From positions 1 to 64,000 of the forward strand of contig WFYR01000114.1 in the NCBI GenBank assembly GCA_015489955.1: a DNA stretch of 64,000 nt. The letters are read 5' to 3'. A model generated the notes under the pieces. It saw only the letters and a program-made list of their open reading frames with translations. It was not told where the DNA came from and ran no database searches. Position 1 is the first letter of the stretch; each line of letters begins with the position of its first letter. Source of the stretch: Mesoaciditoga sp. (GTDB lineage Bacteria > Thermotogota > Thermotogae > Mesoaciditogales > Mesoaciditogaceae). Of this stretch, positions 40,315-51,451 are shown in pieces. A program made the position numbers and the translations under genes.

Positions 40315-41113
40315 GATACTTTGGTGGTTGTTGATAGCTTTAACGCTCTTTTCAGTCATCGCAGTGGCAGGTAGCAACAGCAACTACTATTACACTCAAG
40401 GTGTTCTTGCTTTCAACGCAGGAGATTACGCTCAAGCAGAGAAGTATTTGAAAACGGCTTTGATGCTCAATCCCGCCTTAGAAAACAATTCAGATGTTAA
40501 GTACATGATAGGTCTAAGCGCTTGGTACGCTGGAGATATGGTAACGGCAAGGGCCTACCTTCCAAACGAACATTTTACAGCTTTTTCAACATCAACAAAA
40601 AGTAGAGAGCGCAATTTGGTAGCAGAGATTGCAAGGTGGGAAAGCAGAAGCTCGGAGATAATAAATCTTGAAAACCAATCAAAGAAGAAAAAAGTGTCGA
40701 AGGGAATGGAATTCCTTATATTCTCATCTTTTTTAATTTTAACTTTAGGTGGATTTTACGGATACAAATACCTGAAACATAGAAAGAAAAAGGTTAAAGT
40801 GTCGGCGCCTCAAGAAGAAGAAACGCTTGACGATCTTTCGTTCAACGTTGAAGAAGGCACACCACCATCTCCTTCACCAGAGGAAAAAATAGAAATGCCC
40901 CTTGATACTCCAAATGAAGAAGATATAAAGATGAAACTTCAAAATCTTTTAAAAGAGGATTTCACAAATAAAGAAGAAAAGATACAACTTATGGAAGATC
41001 CTGAAGAAATTATAAATAAAATTGGCAAAGAAGCAACACAAGAAGAAATCTTAGAAGTGGAAGAGGCCGTTCATGAGCTTTTGTCAAGAAAAGAAGAGAA
41101 ATCTGCAACATAG
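40286..41113 (+). CDS. TPR-containing membrane protein
   Basis: Start MKLKDMFKNKILWWLLIALTLFSVIAVAG; TPR YYYTQGVLAFNAGDYAQAEKYLKTALMLNP; second TM and acidic tail. Confidence 0.65.
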   Translation: MKLKDMFKNKILWWLLIALTLFSVIAVAGSNSNYYYTQGVLAFNAGDYAQAEKYLKTALMLNPALENNSDVKYMIGLSAWYAGDMVTARAYLPNEHFTAFSTSTKSRERNLVAEIARWESRSSEIINLENQSKKKKVSKGMEFLIFSSFLILTLGGFYGYKYLKHRKKKVKVSAPQEEETLDDLSFNVEEGTPPSPSPEEKIEMPLDTPNEEDIKMKLQNLLKEDFTNKEEKIQLMEDPEEIINKIGKEATQEEILEVEEAVHELLSRKEEKSAT

Positions 41114-41499
41114 CGCTCTTGCACTTCAAACATCTTTTTTGCTTCCCCTTCATCTTTTTCATGGTCATATCCTAAAAGATGCAGAATGCCGTGAACACAT
41201 ACTCTTATGAGTTCTTCTTGAAATGAAACTCCAAAGTATTCGGCATTTTCTTGAACATATTGTGGACAAATGTATATCTCTCCTAAGAAATTGGGCATCC
41301 CTCCTTCAAATGAAAGAACATCCGTGGGTTCTTCTTTTCCACGATAAAGGTTGTACTTTGACATTTCATCTATTCCGACAAATATGATGTTAAGGTTTCC
41401 ATCTTTTTTTTCTTTTTCCAAAACGAAATTACATAATTTTTTGAATAATTCAAAGTCAACGTTCATCTTTTGAGCATTGAACACCTCACATTTTCGCAA
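41071..41499 (-). CDS. ybeY: Endoribonuclease YbeY
   Basis: TDVLSFEGG and HGILHLLGYDHEKDE metal-binding motif. Confidence 0.93.
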   Translation of the reverse strand: MRKCEVFNAQKMNVDFELFKKLCNFVLEKEKKDGNLNIIFVGIDEMSKYNLYRGKEEPTDVLSFEGGMPNFLGEIYICPQYVQENAEYFGVSFQEELIRVCVHGILHLLGYDHEKDEGEAKKMFEVQERYVADFSSFLDKSS

Positions 41500-42883
41500 G
41501 CTTGATCACCCTTTCCACTTCTTTCGGATTTTTAGGATACTCTATTCTGTTTTTATACATAGCTGAAAGCACTTTTGAAAATTCCTCAACGATCTGATCT
41601 ATATCTTTCAAAGTTAAACCTGAGTCATCCAACTGCCTTTCGTTGTATATTCTGTTTACGATTTCCTCTATCATATTCCTTATCTTGGAAGGTGTTGGAG
41701 ACTTCAAAGATCTCACTGCCGCTTCACATGAATCTGCAAGCATCACTATGCCAGATTCTTTTGTCCTTGGCTTGGGCCCTGGATATCTAAAATCGTCTGG
41801 ACTGACATTCAAATTTTCAGACAAAGCCTTTTGATAGAAGAAAGAAACCATTCTCGTTCCGTGATGTTCTTTTATCATGTCTTCCACAAGAAGAGGTAAT
41901 CTGTACTTTTTTGAAAGTTCTTCACCGAACTTGACATGTGAAACCACGACAAAGTAATTCATCATTGGAGATATGGAATCATGTGGATTAACACCATGTT
42001 GATTCTCGGTAAAAAATTCTGGTCTTCTAATTTTTCCTATATCGTGAAAATACGGACCAACTCTTCCCAAAACGTAATTTGCTCCTATGCGCTGGGCTGC
42101 GTTCTCACACATGTTAGATAACACTACACTGTGGAAATAAGTGCCAGGCGCTTTTATGGACAGCTCTCTAAGTAAAGGGTGGCTTAAATTTCCAAGCTCT
42201 ATAAGCCCTATATCAGAATAAATCCTGGAAAGATATTCAACGTATGGTAATATTCCAACAGCCAAAAACATCGAAAAAAACGGATTCATTCCTCCAATTA
42301 TCAAATCCTTCAAATGAATTTGATACGGATAGAATCCAATTTCCAGACTTAAAAGCATGCTCGTTGTAATAATTAGACTCCACAAACTTGCTTTCGAAAA
42401 ATCAAAGCGTCTGACGAATTTCTTTGTTAAAAATACAGCTCCAATGGAACTGATAATGTATACAGCAAAGACGTTAAAGCTTCCATTCCCAACAACAGTT
42501 GCTACGGTTGAAAGGGTAACCGCCGCAGCCATGGCGCTCTCGTTTCCCATGATCACGGCTACCAGCAAAACACCAAAGAATACCGGCAAACCGTAAACAC
42601 CAAATAAGATATATCCAATCGGAAAAAGCGCAACGGTCAAAAATAGAATGGCCATGTAGGTCCAAAAGTACTCTATATGAATTTTAAACAGCTTCACCTG
42701 ATTATTTATCCATGAAAAACTCACTGAATTCGCTGCCATTATAAGAATGTAAGAACTGATCCAGGAAATATTCACGTCAAGAGAAAATCTTCCTTCAATT
42801 AGTAAAAGAAAAGGAATTATAAGGTAATAAAAGTACATTCTCTTTTTTTCAAATATCGTCTTTTTCAGATTCAAAATCCTCAT
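41486..42883 (-). CDS. pgpH: 7TM-HD domain phosphodiesterase (PgpH-like)
   Basis: Multiple TM segments then APGTYFHSVVLSNMCENAA, GPYFHDIGKIRRPEFF (HD), IKEHHGT. Appears N-terminally short relative to typical PgpH. Confidence 0.85.
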   Translation of the reverse strand: MRILNLKKTIFEKKRMYFYYLIIPFLLLIEGRFSLDVNISWISSYILIMAANSVSFSWINNQVKLFKIHIEYFWTYMAILFLTVALFPIGYILFGVYGLPVFFGVLLVAVIMGNESAMAAAVTLSTVATVVGNGSFNVFAVYIISSIGAVFLTKKFVRRFDFSKASLWSLIITTSMLLSLEIGFYPYQIHLKDLIIGGMNPFFSMFLAVGILPYVEYLSRIYSDIGLIELGNLSHPLLRELSIKAPGTYFHSVVLSNMCENAAQRIGANYVLGRVGPYFHDIGKIRRPEFFTENQHGVNPHDSISPMMNYFVVVSHVKFGEELSKKYRLPLLVEDMIKEHHGTRMVSFFYQKALSENLNVSPDDFRYPGPKPRTKESGIVMLADSCEAAVRSLKSPTPSKIRNMIEEIVNRIYNERQLDDSGLTLKDIDQIVEEFSKVLSAMYKNRIEYPKNPKEVERVIKLAKM

Positions 42884-43778
42884 ACGCTTTTATTATCCTT
42901 TTAACCAATGGGTTTCGTACAACATCTTCTTTGTTCAAATAAACGAATTCTATCCCTTCTATTCCCTTCAAAATCTTGGCAGATTCCACCAACCCGGAAT
43001 CTTCTCTCTTTTCAAGATCGATCTGGGTAACGTCTCCTGTTATAACAGCTTTGGAGCCAAAGCCCATTCTTGTAAGAAACATCTTTAATTGCCCTCTTGT
43101 TGTATTTTGAGCTTCATCTAAAATAATGAATGCACTGTTCAAAGTTCTCCCTCTCATATAAGCAAGGGGGGCCACTTCTATTATGCTCTTTGAACGATAA
43201 TAATTAAATCGCTCAGGACTCATCATATCGAAAAGTGAATCGTACAAAGGTCTTAAGTAAGGATCAACCTTTTCCAACATGTCTCCCGGTAAAAAGCCTA
43301 ACTTTTCTCCCGCTTCTACCGCAGGTCTCACCAAAACTATTCTTTGCACTTCACCTCTTCTCAGCGCTTCCACGGCCATTGCCACTGCAAGATACGTTTT
43401 TCCAGTTCCTGCAGGACCTATGGCGAAGACCAGGTCGTTTTTTTGCATAGCCTCAATATAGCGTTTTTGACCGGCGGTTTTTGGAAAAACGCCAACTCCT
43501 TCTACTTTTATATTGTGATTTGCCCTTTCTCTTACATCAAATAGATCTCTCACATCGACGCTTCCCTCTTCCAACACTTTTTGCGTCATTTTCTTTAACA
43601 CGTCACTTACCCTTTTTACAGTTTCCTCTTCTCCTTTTAACCACAGCTCGTTATCAGAGAGCTTAACGTTAACGTTGAAGTACTTTCTTATGGCTTTCAA
43701 ATTGGAGTCATATTCACCTGTAAAAGCCACCAAATCAATCGTGGGTGGGATTTTAAAACGCGAAATGGTTTCCAGCAC
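42849..43778 (-). CDS. phoH: PhoH family ATPase
   Basis: KNDLVFAIGPAGTGKTYLAVAMAVEAL, FIILDEAQNTTRGQLKMFLTRMGFGSKAVITGDVTQID. Confidence 0.95.
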   Translation of the reverse strand: MLETISRFKIPPTIDLVAFTGEYDSNLKAIRKYFNVNVKLSDNELWLKGEEETVKRVSDVLKKMTQKVLEEGSVDVRDLFDVRERANHNIKVEGVGVFPKTAGQKRYIEAMQKNDLVFAIGPAGTGKTYLAVAMAVEALRRGEVQRIVLVRPAVEAGEKLGFLPGDMLEKVDPYLRPLYDSLFDMMSPERFNYYRSKSIIEVAPLAYMRGRTLNSAFIILDEAQNTTRGQLKMFLTRMGFGSKAVITGDVTQIDLEKREDSGLVESAKILKGIEGIEFVYLNKEDVVRNPLVKRIIKAYEDFESEKDDI

Positions 43779-43831
43779 AGTTCACCCCCATGCAAAATTC
43801 TTTACCATAAGTATAATACTTTATTCAAAAC

Positions 43832-43859
43832 TTGACAAGGGGGCATGCTATGTTATACA
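43832..43859 (+). promoter_or_regulatory. Sigma-70-type promoter upstream of the tRNA/rpmG/secE/nusG run
   Basis: TTGACA (43832-43837), 16-nt spacer, TATACA (43854-43859), 13 nt before tRNA-Thr. Confidence 0.7.
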
Positions 43860-43872
43860 ATACAAATCGAGC

Positions 43873-43948
43873 GCCAGCGTAGCTCAGTTGGTAGAGCAAC
43901 TGATTTGTAATCAGTTGGTCGGGGGTTCGAGTCCCTTCGCTGGCTCCA
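43873..43948 (+). tRNA. tRNA-Thr (anticodon TGT)
   Basis: GCCAGCGTAGCTCAGTTGGTAGAGCAACTGATTTGTAATCAGTTGGTCGGGGGTTCGAGTCCCTTCGCTGGCTCCA. Confidence 0.95.
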
Positions 43949-43953
43949 AGGAT

Positions 43954-44040
43954 GGAGAGGTGCCCGAGTGGCCAATGGGGGCGGACTGTAAATCCGCTGG
44001 CGGATTGCCTTCGGTGGTTCAAATCCACCCCTCTCCACCA
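43954..44040 (+). tRNA. tRNA-Tyr (anticodon GTA)
   Basis: GGAGAGGTGCCCGAGTGG...GGACTGTAAATCC...GGTGGTTCAAATCCACCCCTCTCCACCA, class II with long variable arm. Confidence 0.95.
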
Positions 44041-44087
44041 GATTTTTTTATTTTAGGTAGAGTTTTAATCGTTCAAGAGGTGGAAAA

Positions 44088-44246
44088 ATGGCAAAGAATA
44101 CGAAAAACTTCGTTACATTAGTGTGCACGGAGTGCAAATCCAGAAATTACGTCATCCGTAAGGGAAGGCAATCGAAGGAAAAGCTTCAAATAAACAAGTA
44201 CTGCCCCAAGTGTAAAAAGCACACCCTTCATAAAGAATCTAAATGA
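44088..44246 (+). CDS. rpmG: 50S ribosomal protein L33
   Basis: Not in ORF track (52 aa): [52 protein letters not shown], two CxxC, SD AGAGGTGG. Confidence 0.94.
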   Translation: MAKNTKNFVTLVCTECKSRNYVIRKGRQSKEKLQINKYCPKCKKHTLHKESK

Positions 44247-44254
44247 AAAAACGT

Positions 44255-44330
44255 AGGCCCGTAGCTCAATTGGCAGAGCACCGGTCTCCAAAACCGGGTG
44301 TTGCAGGTTCAAGTCCTGCCGGGCCTGCCA
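44255..44330 (+). tRNA. tRNA-Trp (anticodon CCA)
   Basis: AGGCCCGTAGCTCAATTGGCAGAGCACCGGTCTCCAAAACCGGGTGTTGCAGGTTCAAGTCCTGCCGGGCCTGCCA. Confidence 0.95.
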
Positions 44331-44348
44331 TGTTAAGGGGTGAAAAAA

Positions 44349-44546
44349 ATGGCTGATTTAAAAAAGTTTTTCAGTGAAGTGAAAAGCGAGTCAAAAAAGA
44401 CCACATGGCCAACAAAGGCTAAGCTTTTGTCTGCAACGGGGATTGTTTTGCTTATCCTGGGTGTGACGGGACTTTACTTTTGGCTCTTGGACATGGGGTT
44501 CTCAACTTTTACAAGATGGCTCTTAGCGGTTTTAGGTGTGAAATAA
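44349..44546 (+). CDS. secE: Preprotein translocase subunit SecE
   Basis: LKKFFSEVKSESKKTTWPTKAKLLSATGIVLLILGVTGLYFWLLD. Confidence 0.92.
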   Translation: MADLKKFFSEVKSESKKTTWPTKAKLLSATGIVLLILGVTGLYFWLLDMGFSTFTRWLLAVLGVK

Positions 44547-44550
44547 GAGT

Positions 44551-45612
44551 ATGAAGAAGGCTTGGTACATAGTTCAAACTTATTCCGGTTTGGAGCAAAC
44601 CGTAAAAGAGGCCATAGAACAAAAAAGAGATCTTTTCAAACTAAATGACTTCATAGGAAGGGTTATCGTTCCAGAGGAAAAGGTTGTAGGCGTAAAAGGA
44701 AAGAAAGTTGAAAAATATCGTATTCCTTCTACCGCAAAACTTCACGTTGCATCTGGCGATTCGGTTAAAAAAGGTGATGCGATAGCTGAATTGCCAGAGG
44801 TTCATGTCAGACACGATGGTAAGATAGTGGAATTAAGGAACATGAGAAAATTGGTAATAGAATCCGTTGATCGTAAAAATAGCCGAACGTATTACGTTCC
44901 TTCTTCTACCGGTATTGAAAGCGGAATTAGACTTGGATCGCGTTTAAGAGAAGGAATGCCGATTGCGAAAGATAAGTCTGTGTACTGCGAAATAGATGGC
45001 AAAGTGGTTCAAAACGATCGTGTAAAAAAGATCGTCATAGAAAATACCGATGGTCAAGAAGACATATATTTCGTTCCTTTTGAAACGTTCAGCAAATCTC
45101 TAAGAGTAAATCAAAAGCTCAAGGCAGGAGAATTGTTGGCTGATAAAAAAACGTTTGTTTCTAATACCGATGGAATTGTTGAGATAGACACTTATGGAGC
45201 TTACAAGGAAGTAAAAATATCAAAGGTTACAATGAGAAGGCTGTTTCCTGGATACGTTTTCGTCGAAATGTACATGACAGAGGAAATGTGGGAAGTTATA
45301 AAAAACACGGAACATGTTATAAATTTCGTTTCAAATGCGGGGCAGCCTATTCCGGTTAAGAAGAAAGAAATGAACGCGATCCTTGGACTTACAAGTTCGC
45401 AAAAGTCGGAAAAGGCAAATGAAGTTAAGATAGAAATAAACATATCAGTGGGTGAACACGTTAAAATCAAAAAAGGTCCCTTTGAAGGTTTTACTGGGGT
45501 TGTTCAGGAAGTGAAACCCGAAAGAAAAGAATTAGTTGTGGCTGTTACGATTTTTGGAAGAGAAACTCCAGTTGTGCTACACGTTTCAGAAGTTGAAAAA
45601 ATAGAAGGATAA
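44551..45612 (+). CDS. nusG: Transcription termination/antitermination factor NusG with large internal insertion
   Basis: WYIVQTYSGLEQTVKEAIEQ, LFPGYVFVEMYM, KOW GEHVKIKKGPFEGFTGVVQEV; ~170-aa insertion splits the NGN domain. Confidence 0.95.
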   Translation: MKKAWYIVQTYSGLEQTVKEAIEQKRDLFKLNDFIGRVIVPEEKVVGVKGKKVEKYRIPSTAKLHVASGDSVKKGDAIAELPEVHVRHDGKIVELRNMRKLVIESVDRKNSRTYYVPSSTGIESGIRLGSRLREGMPIAKDKSVYCEIDGKVVQNDRVKKIVIENTDGQEDIYFVPFETFSKSLRVNQKLKAGELLADKKTFVSNTDGIVEIDTYGAYKEVKISKVTMRRLFPGYVFVEMYMTEEMWEVIKNTEHVINFVSNAGQPIPVKKKEMNAILGLTSSQKSEKANEVKIEINISVGEHVKIKKGPFEGFTGVVQEVKPERKELVVAVTIFGRETPVVLHVSEVEKIEG

Positions 45613-45672
45613 TTTTTTAAATTTGGTGGGAGAGGATGTTTTCCTCATTTTAAACCACAAGGAGGTTTTAAA

Positions 45673-46098
45673 ATGGCAAAAGAACTGATAAGGCAGGTAA
45701 AACTCCAGATTCCAGCTGGTAAAGCGACTCCTGCTGCACCTGTGGGTCCAGCGCTTGGTCAGCACGGTGTTAATATCATGGCTTTCTGTAAACAGTTTAA
45801 TGCTGCCACGGCCAAGGATGCGGGAATGATAATTCCTGTGATAATCAATATTTACAAGGATCGTTCTTTTACTTTTGTAACCAAAACTCCCCCAGCAGCT
45901 GTTTTGCTCCTAAAGGCTGCAGGTGTGAAAAAGGGTTCCGGAGAACCAAATAAGGTTAAAGTTGGAAAGATCACAAAAAAACAGCTTGAAGAAATTGCAA
46001 AAATAAAGATGAAGGATCTCAACGCCCGCGATATAGAAGCAGCTTCAAAGATAATAGCAGGAACTGCCAAAAATATGGGAATAGAGATCGTGGGATGA
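45673..46098 (+). CDS. rplK: 50S ribosomal protein L11
   Basis: [32 protein letters not shown]. Confidence 0.97.
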   Translation: MAKELIRQVKLQIPAGKATPAAPVGPALGQHGVNIMAFCKQFNAATAKDAGMIIPVIINIYKDRSFTFVTKTPPAAVLLLKAAGVKKGSGEPNKVKVGKITKKQLEEIAKIKMKDLNARDIEAASKIIAGTAKNMGIEIVG

Positions 46099-46110
46099 GG
46101 TGATTAGAAG

Positions 46111-46809
46111 ATGGCAAAACATTCTAAAAGATATTCAGAGCTTTTGAAAAGTTACGATAAAAATAAAATTTATCCCATAGAAGAAGCTGTAAAATTGGTG
46201 AAAGATCTTTCAACGGCTAAATTCGATGAAACCATAGAACTTTCTGTGAAAACGGGAATAGATCCGAAGAAAAACGAACAACAGATAAGAAATACCATAT
46301 CTTTACCAAATGGCACTGGTAAAAAGGTAAGAGTGCTCGTCTTCGCAGTAGGACCAGAAGCGGAAGACGCAAAAGAAGCCGGAGCAGATTATGTTGGAGG
46401 AGAAGAACTCGCTGAAAAAATAGCAAAAGAAGGTTTTCTTGACTTCGATGTTGCAATAGCCAGCCCGGATATGATGCGATTTGTGGGAAAACTTGGAAGA
46501 ATTCTTGGCCCAAGAGGACTTATGCCTTCTCCAAAATCCGGCACCGTTACAAAAGATATAAAAGAGGCTGTAACTTCTTTTAAGGCTGGAAGAGTGGAAG
46601 TCAGAAATGATAAAACTGGTAACCTTCATCTTCCCGTTGGGAAAAAGAGTTTTAGTGATGACAAACTAAGCGAAAATATATCATCCGCTTTGCAACAGAT
46701 AGCGTCTTTAAGACCTCAAGGTGTAAAGGGTAAATTCATTCAGAAAGCCGTCATTGCCCCAACTATGGGTCCTGGTGTAAAAGTTGAATTTTCAAAATTT
46801 GAAAGTTAA
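46111..46809 (+). CDS. rplA: 50S ribosomal protein L1
   Basis: [53 protein letters not shown]. Confidence 0.97.
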   Translation: MAKHSKRYSELLKSYDKNKIYPIEEAVKLVKDLSTAKFDETIELSVKTGIDPKKNEQQIRNTISLPNGTGKKVRVLVFAVGPEAEDAKEAGADYVGGEELAEKIAKEGFLDFDVAIASPDMMRFVGKLGRILGPRGLMPSPKSGTVTKDIKEAVTSFKAGRVEVRNDKTGNLHLPVGKKSFSDDKLSENISSALQQIASLRPQGVKGKFIQKAVIAPTMGPGVKVEFSKFES

Positions 46810-46843
46810 TCTGGTTTTGTTTTAAAAATTCAAAATTAAGATT

Positions 46844-46940
46844 GTACCGAAGACAGTAGGATATTTAAAGACTATAAGTCTTCCTACCGAGGTGCGAAGA
46901 TCGTGAAAATGATCGACGGCCTCATGTGCGAGGCCGTTTT
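46844..46940 (+). promoter_or_regulatory. Ribosomal protein L10 leader (autoregulatory) with terminal hairpin
   Basis: gtaccgaagacagtagg...cctaccgaggtgcgaaga resembles the L10 leader, followed by cggcctc-atgtgc-gaggccgtttt hairpin upstream of rplJ. Confidence 0.8.
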
Positions 46941-46958
46941 CGTTAAAGGAGGTGCCAA

Positions 46959-47480
46959 ATGCTTAAAGAACAAAAAGTCAAAATAGTAGAAGAATTATCT
47001 GATGCCCTGTCGAAAAGCCCTCTTTTGCTTCTGACCGATTACAAGGGATTAAGTGTGGAAGAAATCACAAAACTAAGAGATGAACTGTATGAAGTTGGAG
47101 CAAAATACAGGGTAGCCAAGAACACGCTGATAAAATTGGCCATGAGGAAGGCAGGAATTAACTCAGAAGAGTTAGAAGCGTCGTTAAAAGGTACTACCGC
47201 TTTGCTTTACACAGAGGGAGATGCTGTTTTGGCTTTAAAAGCCCTTTACAAGTTCATAAAAGAAGTCAAAATGCCTGTCGTAAAGTGCGGAATTATGGAT
47301 GGAAAATTCATAAGCGATAAGGAAGCTGAAGAATTTTCCAAACTTCCACCAAGGGATGTTTTGCTCGCGCAATTGGTGGGACAGATGCAAGCGCCGATAT
47401 ACGGTTTACACGCCGTGCTATCAGGCACTTTGAGAAAGTTACTTTACGCGTTAAATGCCATTAAAGAGAAAAAAGAGTAA
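46959..47480 (+). CDS. rplJ: 50S ribosomal protein L10
   Basis: LLLLTDYKGLSVEEITKLRDELYEVGAKYRVAKNTLIKLA. Confidence 0.96.
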   Translation: MLKEQKVKIVEELSDALSKSPLLLLTDYKGLSVEEITKLRDELYEVGAKYRVAKNTLIKLAMRKAGINSEELEASLKGTTALLYTEGDAVLALKALYKFIKEVKMPVVKCGIMDGKFISDKEAEEFSKLPPRDVLLAQLVGQMQAPIYGLHAVLSGTLRKLLYALNAIKEKKE

Positions 47481-47504
47481 AGATTTTTCAGGAGGTGTGA
47501 TAAA

Positions 47505-47894
47505 ATGACTAAGGAAGAAATCATCAAGGCTATTGAAGAAATGACAGTTGCCGAATTGGCAGAATTGGTAAAAGAATTGGAGGATAAGTTTGGAGTTAGC
47601 GCAGCAGCGCCAGTTGCAGTCGCAGCGGCACCAGCAGCAGCGGGTGGAGCTGCAGGTGGAGAAGCGGAAGAAAAATCATCCTTCAACGTTTTGCTTAAAG
47701 AAATTGGAGACAAGAAACTTCAAGTCATCAAAGTTGTTAGAGAAATAACGGGCCTTGGTTTGAAAGAGGCGAAGGAAGTTGTCGACAAAGCCGGATCAGC
47801 CGATGCAATTGTCAAAAAAGATGCCAGCAAAGAAGAGGCGGAACAGATCAAAGCCAAGCTCGAAGAGGCCGGTGCCACAGTCGAATTGAAGTGA
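47505..47894 (+). CDS. rplL: 50S ribosomal protein L7/L12
   Basis: [31 protein letters not shown]...[12 protein letters not shown]. Confidence 0.97.
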   Translation: MTKEEIIKAIEEMTVAELAELVKELEDKFGVSAAAPVAVAAAPAAAGGAAGGEAEEKSSFNVLLKEIGDKKLQVIKVVREITGLGLKEAKEVVDKAGSADAIVKKDASKEEAEQIKAKLEEAGATVELK

Positions 47895-47935
47895 TTGAGT
47901 TTAACCTCTCATAAATCATTACACTAATGAAACGT

Positions 47936-47970
47936 AACCTCATCGGAATCGTAAACTTTCCGATGGGGTT
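47936..47970 (+). terminator. Hairpin in the rplL-rpoB intergenic region (attenuator/partial terminator candidate)
   Basis: aacctcatcggaa-tcgtaaact-ttccgatggggtt, 13-bp stem with one G-U, followed by gttttgctt. Confidence 0.6.
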
Positions 47971-48035
47971 GTTTTGCTTAAATGTATTATTAGTACCATG
48001 AATTTGGGAACTTCTTGATAAGGAGAGGTGGAAAA

Positions 48036-51000
48036 GTGCAAAAAAGAGAGAGGATTTCTTACGGAAAGTTAAAAGACGCCATAGAAGTTCCAAACCTTAT
48101 CTCCGTCCAATTGGACTCCTACAAAGAATTCATTGAGCATGGCATCATAGATGCGTTAAAAAAATTTTCTCCCATTGAATCAAGACCACACAAGGCGGAT
48201 GTGAAAAAAGGAAAAAAAGGTTTTAAACTTGAATTTGTGAAAGCAAGACTCGGAGATATAAGGTACACGGAAGAAGAGTGTCGCTTAAAAGATACCACTT
48301 ACAGCGCTCCGCTTTACATAACGATAAGAATAAAAGACATTCATTCTGGCGAGATAAAAGAAAGCGAAGCCATGTTTGGATACCTGCCAGTAATGACAAA
48401 TAGAGGCACTTTCATAATAAATGGCGCAGAACGTGTTGTGGTTCATCAATTGGTTAGGTCCCCTGGTGTTTACTTTGTTAGAGAGTACGAAGGCTCCGAT
48501 AGAACCCCAATATATTACGCCCACTTTTTGCCAGAACGCGGGGCGTGGTTGGAAATACTTTTAAACATGAAGAAAAAGATGCTTCAGGTGAGAATCGATA
48601 GAAAGAAAAAAGTTAAGTTGCCTTTGCTTCTCAAAATACTTGGCTACATAACACCAATGGACATGTTAAAACTTTACCCGCTTAAAATAATAGTTGATGA
48701 AGACGAACTCGCATTTTACATGGGCTCCATAATCCTTGAAGATGTACCAATTGAGGGTGGAGAAGTTATAAAAACTGGAGAGAAGATCACCGAAGATATG
48801 ATATCTAAATTGCTTTCAAGCGGAATAAAAGAACTCAACATAGCGCACCCATACATGCAAAAAACGATAGAGAATCTCGATGAAACGGAAATGAATATGG
48901 GCGTAGATGACGCCTACATAGCGTTGTTCAGAAAATTGAGACCTGGCGAAATTCCAAGGATAAACGTTGCAAAAAATTATTTTAATAGCCTTTACTTTGA
49001 TCCAGACCGCTACGATCTCACCGAAATAGGACGTGCAAAGATAAATGCCAAGCTCAAATTGAATGTTGAATCCAGAGTTTTGACAAAGGAAGACATATTA
49101 GTTTCGATAAAAAACCTTCTTGACATAGATCAACACGAAGAAAGATTGGACACCAAGGACCATCTTGGAAACAAGAGAGTAAGAACCGTTGGAGAACTTA
49201 TGAAACTTGAATTTGAAAGAGGTTTTTCCAGAGTTCAAAAGATGATTGAAGACAAGTTAAACATGTACAATTCCCTTGATAAGATAAACGTTCAAAGCCT
49301 CATAAACGTGAGGGCAGTAATGGCAACGTTGCACCAGTTCTTCGCATCAAGCCAACTTTCACAGTTCATGGATCAGGTTAATCCTCTTTCCGAGATCACT
49401 CATAAACGAAGGATATCTGCCCTTGGGCCAGGCGGTTTGAGAAGAGAAAGGGCAAGATTTGAAGTTAGGGACGTTCACCATTCGCATTACGGAAGAATGT
49501 GTCCTATAGAAACACCGGAAGGCGCGAACATAGGCTTGATAACTTCTCTTGCCACGTACGCAAAAATAGACAAATACGGATTTTTAAGAACTCCCTATAG
49601 AAAAGTTGTAAATGGTAAAGTTACAGACCAGATCGATTATTTAATGGCCGATGAAGAAGAAAATTACAACATTGCTCCTGTAAACGTTAAGATAGATGAA
49701 AACGGAATGTTGGAAGATGAAAGGGTTACCGTTAGATACATGGAAAGTTACAAATACGTAAACAGAGATCAGGTAAACTACATAGACGTTTCTCCTAAAC
49801 AACTTATAGGCGTCTCTGCCGCTTTGATTCCGTTTATAGAAAATGACGACGCCAACCGTGCTTTGATGGGTTCTAACATGCAGCGCCAGGGTGTCCCTTT
49901 GATCAATCCGCAGGCGCCACTTGTGGGAACTGGAATGGAAAAGTACGTGGCCAGAGATTCTGGTTCCATTGTCACCGCCAAGCATTCCGGAACGGTGAAA
50001 AAGGTTTCCGCAACGGAAATAATAATTGAAAGGGACGATGGAGAAGGCGACGATGTTTATCACCTTATAAAATACACTCGCACAAACCAGGACACCATGA
50101 TGAACCAACGTCCAATAGTAGATGCTGGTGAACACGTTGAAGCCGGAGATTGCATAGCCGATGGTCCCGCAACCGATATGGGAGAACTTGCCCTTGGAAG
50201 AAACGTTATGGTTGCTTTTATGTCATGGGAAGGGTATAACTTCGAAGATGCCATCGCGGTTAATCAGTCTTTAATAGAAGAGGATGCTTTCACCTCTGTC
50301 CACATAGAAGTGTACGAAACTTACGCGCGTGAAACGCGCCTTGGACCGGAAGAAATAACGGCGGATATTCCAAACGTTTCCAAAGAATTACTGAAAAACC
50401 TGGATGAGAACGGAATAGTAAGGGTTGGAGCTATGGTTCATCCAAAAGACATTCTCGTTGGAAAAGTTACACCTAAGGGAGACAGCGAACTAACGGCCGA
50501 AGAAAAGATCATGCGTTCCATATTTGGAGAACGCGGGAGGGATGTAAAAGATACGTCCTTGAAAGTTCCTCATGGTGTCGACGGTCGTGTTATAGGTGTA
50601 CATGTTTTCGAAAAGGGAGACATATCCGAACTCGATTCGAGTGTAAACAAAATGGTTAAAGTTTACGTTGCAACGAGAAAACCTTTGTCCGTCGGCGATA
50701 AGGTTGCGGGTCGCCATGGAAATAAAGGATGTATTTCAAGAATAGTCGCAAAAGAAGATATGCCATTCTTACCGGATGGCACGCCTGTTGAAATGGTACT
50801 CAGTCCACTCGGCGTTCCATCCAGAATGAACATAGGTCAGGTTATGGAAACACAACTTGGATGGTTGGCAAAGCTCAAAAATATCTACGTCGCCACACCT
50901 GTCTTTGACGGTGCAACGGAAGAAGACATATTCAAACCACTTTACGAAGAAAGAAAGAAACACGGTTTGACGGATGGCGACAACGAAGAATATCCAACTG

Positions 51001-51434
51001 GAAAAGTCGTTCTCAGAGATGGTAGAACAGGTGAACCTTTTGACAGTCCAGTCGTTGTGGGAATTATGTACGTTATGAGATTGATCCACATAGCGCAAGA
51101 CAAAATTCATGCCCGTTCTGTTGGACCTTACTCTTTGATTCACCAACAGCCATTAGGAGGTAAGGCACAATTTGGTGGTCAAAGATTTGGAGAAATGGAG
51201 GTTTGGGCACTTGAAGCACATGGCGCTTCTCACATGCTTCAGGAAATGCTGACCATAAAATCCGATGATGTTGAAGGAAGAAATGAAGCCTACAAGGCCA
51301 TTATGAGAGGTAAGAACATACCGTTGCCAAATCTGCCGGAGAGTTTTAAGGTGCTTGTAAAAGAGCTTCAAGGTATAGCTCTTGACGTAAGGGTTTACGA
51401 CGAGAACGGTAACGAAATAGATCTGAATCATTGA
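48036..51434 (+). CDS. rpoB: DNA-directed RNA polymerase subunit beta
   Basis: Full-length RpoB, e.g. [42 protein letters not shown] start at 48036 after AGGAGAGG. Confidence 0.97.
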   Translation: MQKRERISYGKLKDAIEVPNLISVQLDSYKEFIEHGIIDALKKFSPIESRPHKADVKKGKKGFKLEFVKARLGDIRYTEEECRLKDTTYSAPLYITIRIKDIHSGEIKESEAMFGYLPVMTNRGTFIINGAERVVVHQLVRSPGVYFVREYEGSDRTPIYYAHFLPERGAWLEILLNMKKKMLQVRIDRKKKVKLPLLLKILGYITPMDMLKLYPLKIIVDEDELAFYMGSIILEDVPIEGGEVIKTGEKITEDMISKLLSSGIKELNIAHPYMQKTIENLDETEMNMGVDDAYIALFRKLRPGEIPRINVAKNYFNSLYFDPDRYDLTEIGRAKINAKLKLNVESRVLTKEDILVSIKNLLDIDQHEERLDTKDHLGNKRVRTVGELMKLEFERGFSRVQKMIEDKLNMYNSLDKINVQSLINVRAVMATLHQFFASSQLSQFMDQVNPLSEITHKRRISALGPGGLRRERARFEVRDVHHSHYGRMCPIETPEGANIGLITSLATYAKIDKYGFLRTPYRKVVNGKVTDQIDYLMADEEENYNIAPVNVKIDENGMLEDERVTVRYMESYKYVNRDQVNYIDVSPKQLIGVSAALIPFIENDDANRALMGSNMQRQGVPLINPQAPLVGTGMEKYVARDSGSIVTAKHSGTVKKVSATEIIIERDDGEGDDVYHLIKYTRTNQDTMMNQRPIVDAGEHVEAGDCIADGPATDMGELALGRNVMVAFMSWEGYNFEDAIAVNQSLIEEDAFTSVHIEVYETYARETRLGPEEITADIPNVSKELLKNLDENGIVRVGAMVHPKDILVGKVTPKGDSELTAEEKIMRSIFGERGRDVKDTSLKVPHGVDGRVIGVHVFEKGDISELDSSVNKMVKVYVATRKPLSVGDKVAGRHGNKGCISRIVAKEDMPFLPDGTPVEMVLSPLGVPSRMNIGQVMETQLGWLAKLKNIYVATPVFDGATEEDIFKPLYEERKKHGLTDGDNEEYPTGKVVLRDGRTGEPFDSPVVVGIMYVMRLIHIAQDKIHARSVGPYSLIHQQPLGGKAQFGGQRFGEMEVWALEAHGASHMLQEMLTIKSDDVEGRNEAYKAIMRGKNIPLPNLPESFKVLVKELQGIALDVRVYDENGNEIDLNH

Positions 51435-51451
51435 TTTAAAGGAGGGGTAAG

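Noticed and set aside
43675-44121. 148-aa plus ORF and the 61-67-aa minus ORFs at 43825-44038
   Set aside because: They span tRNA-Thr and tRNA-Tyr; classic spurious tRNA-overlapping ORFs.
49641-50135. 164-aa minus ORF inside rpoB and similar antisense ORFs in rpoC, mfd and clpC
   Set aside because: Antisense to highly conserved essential genes; expected from codon bias.
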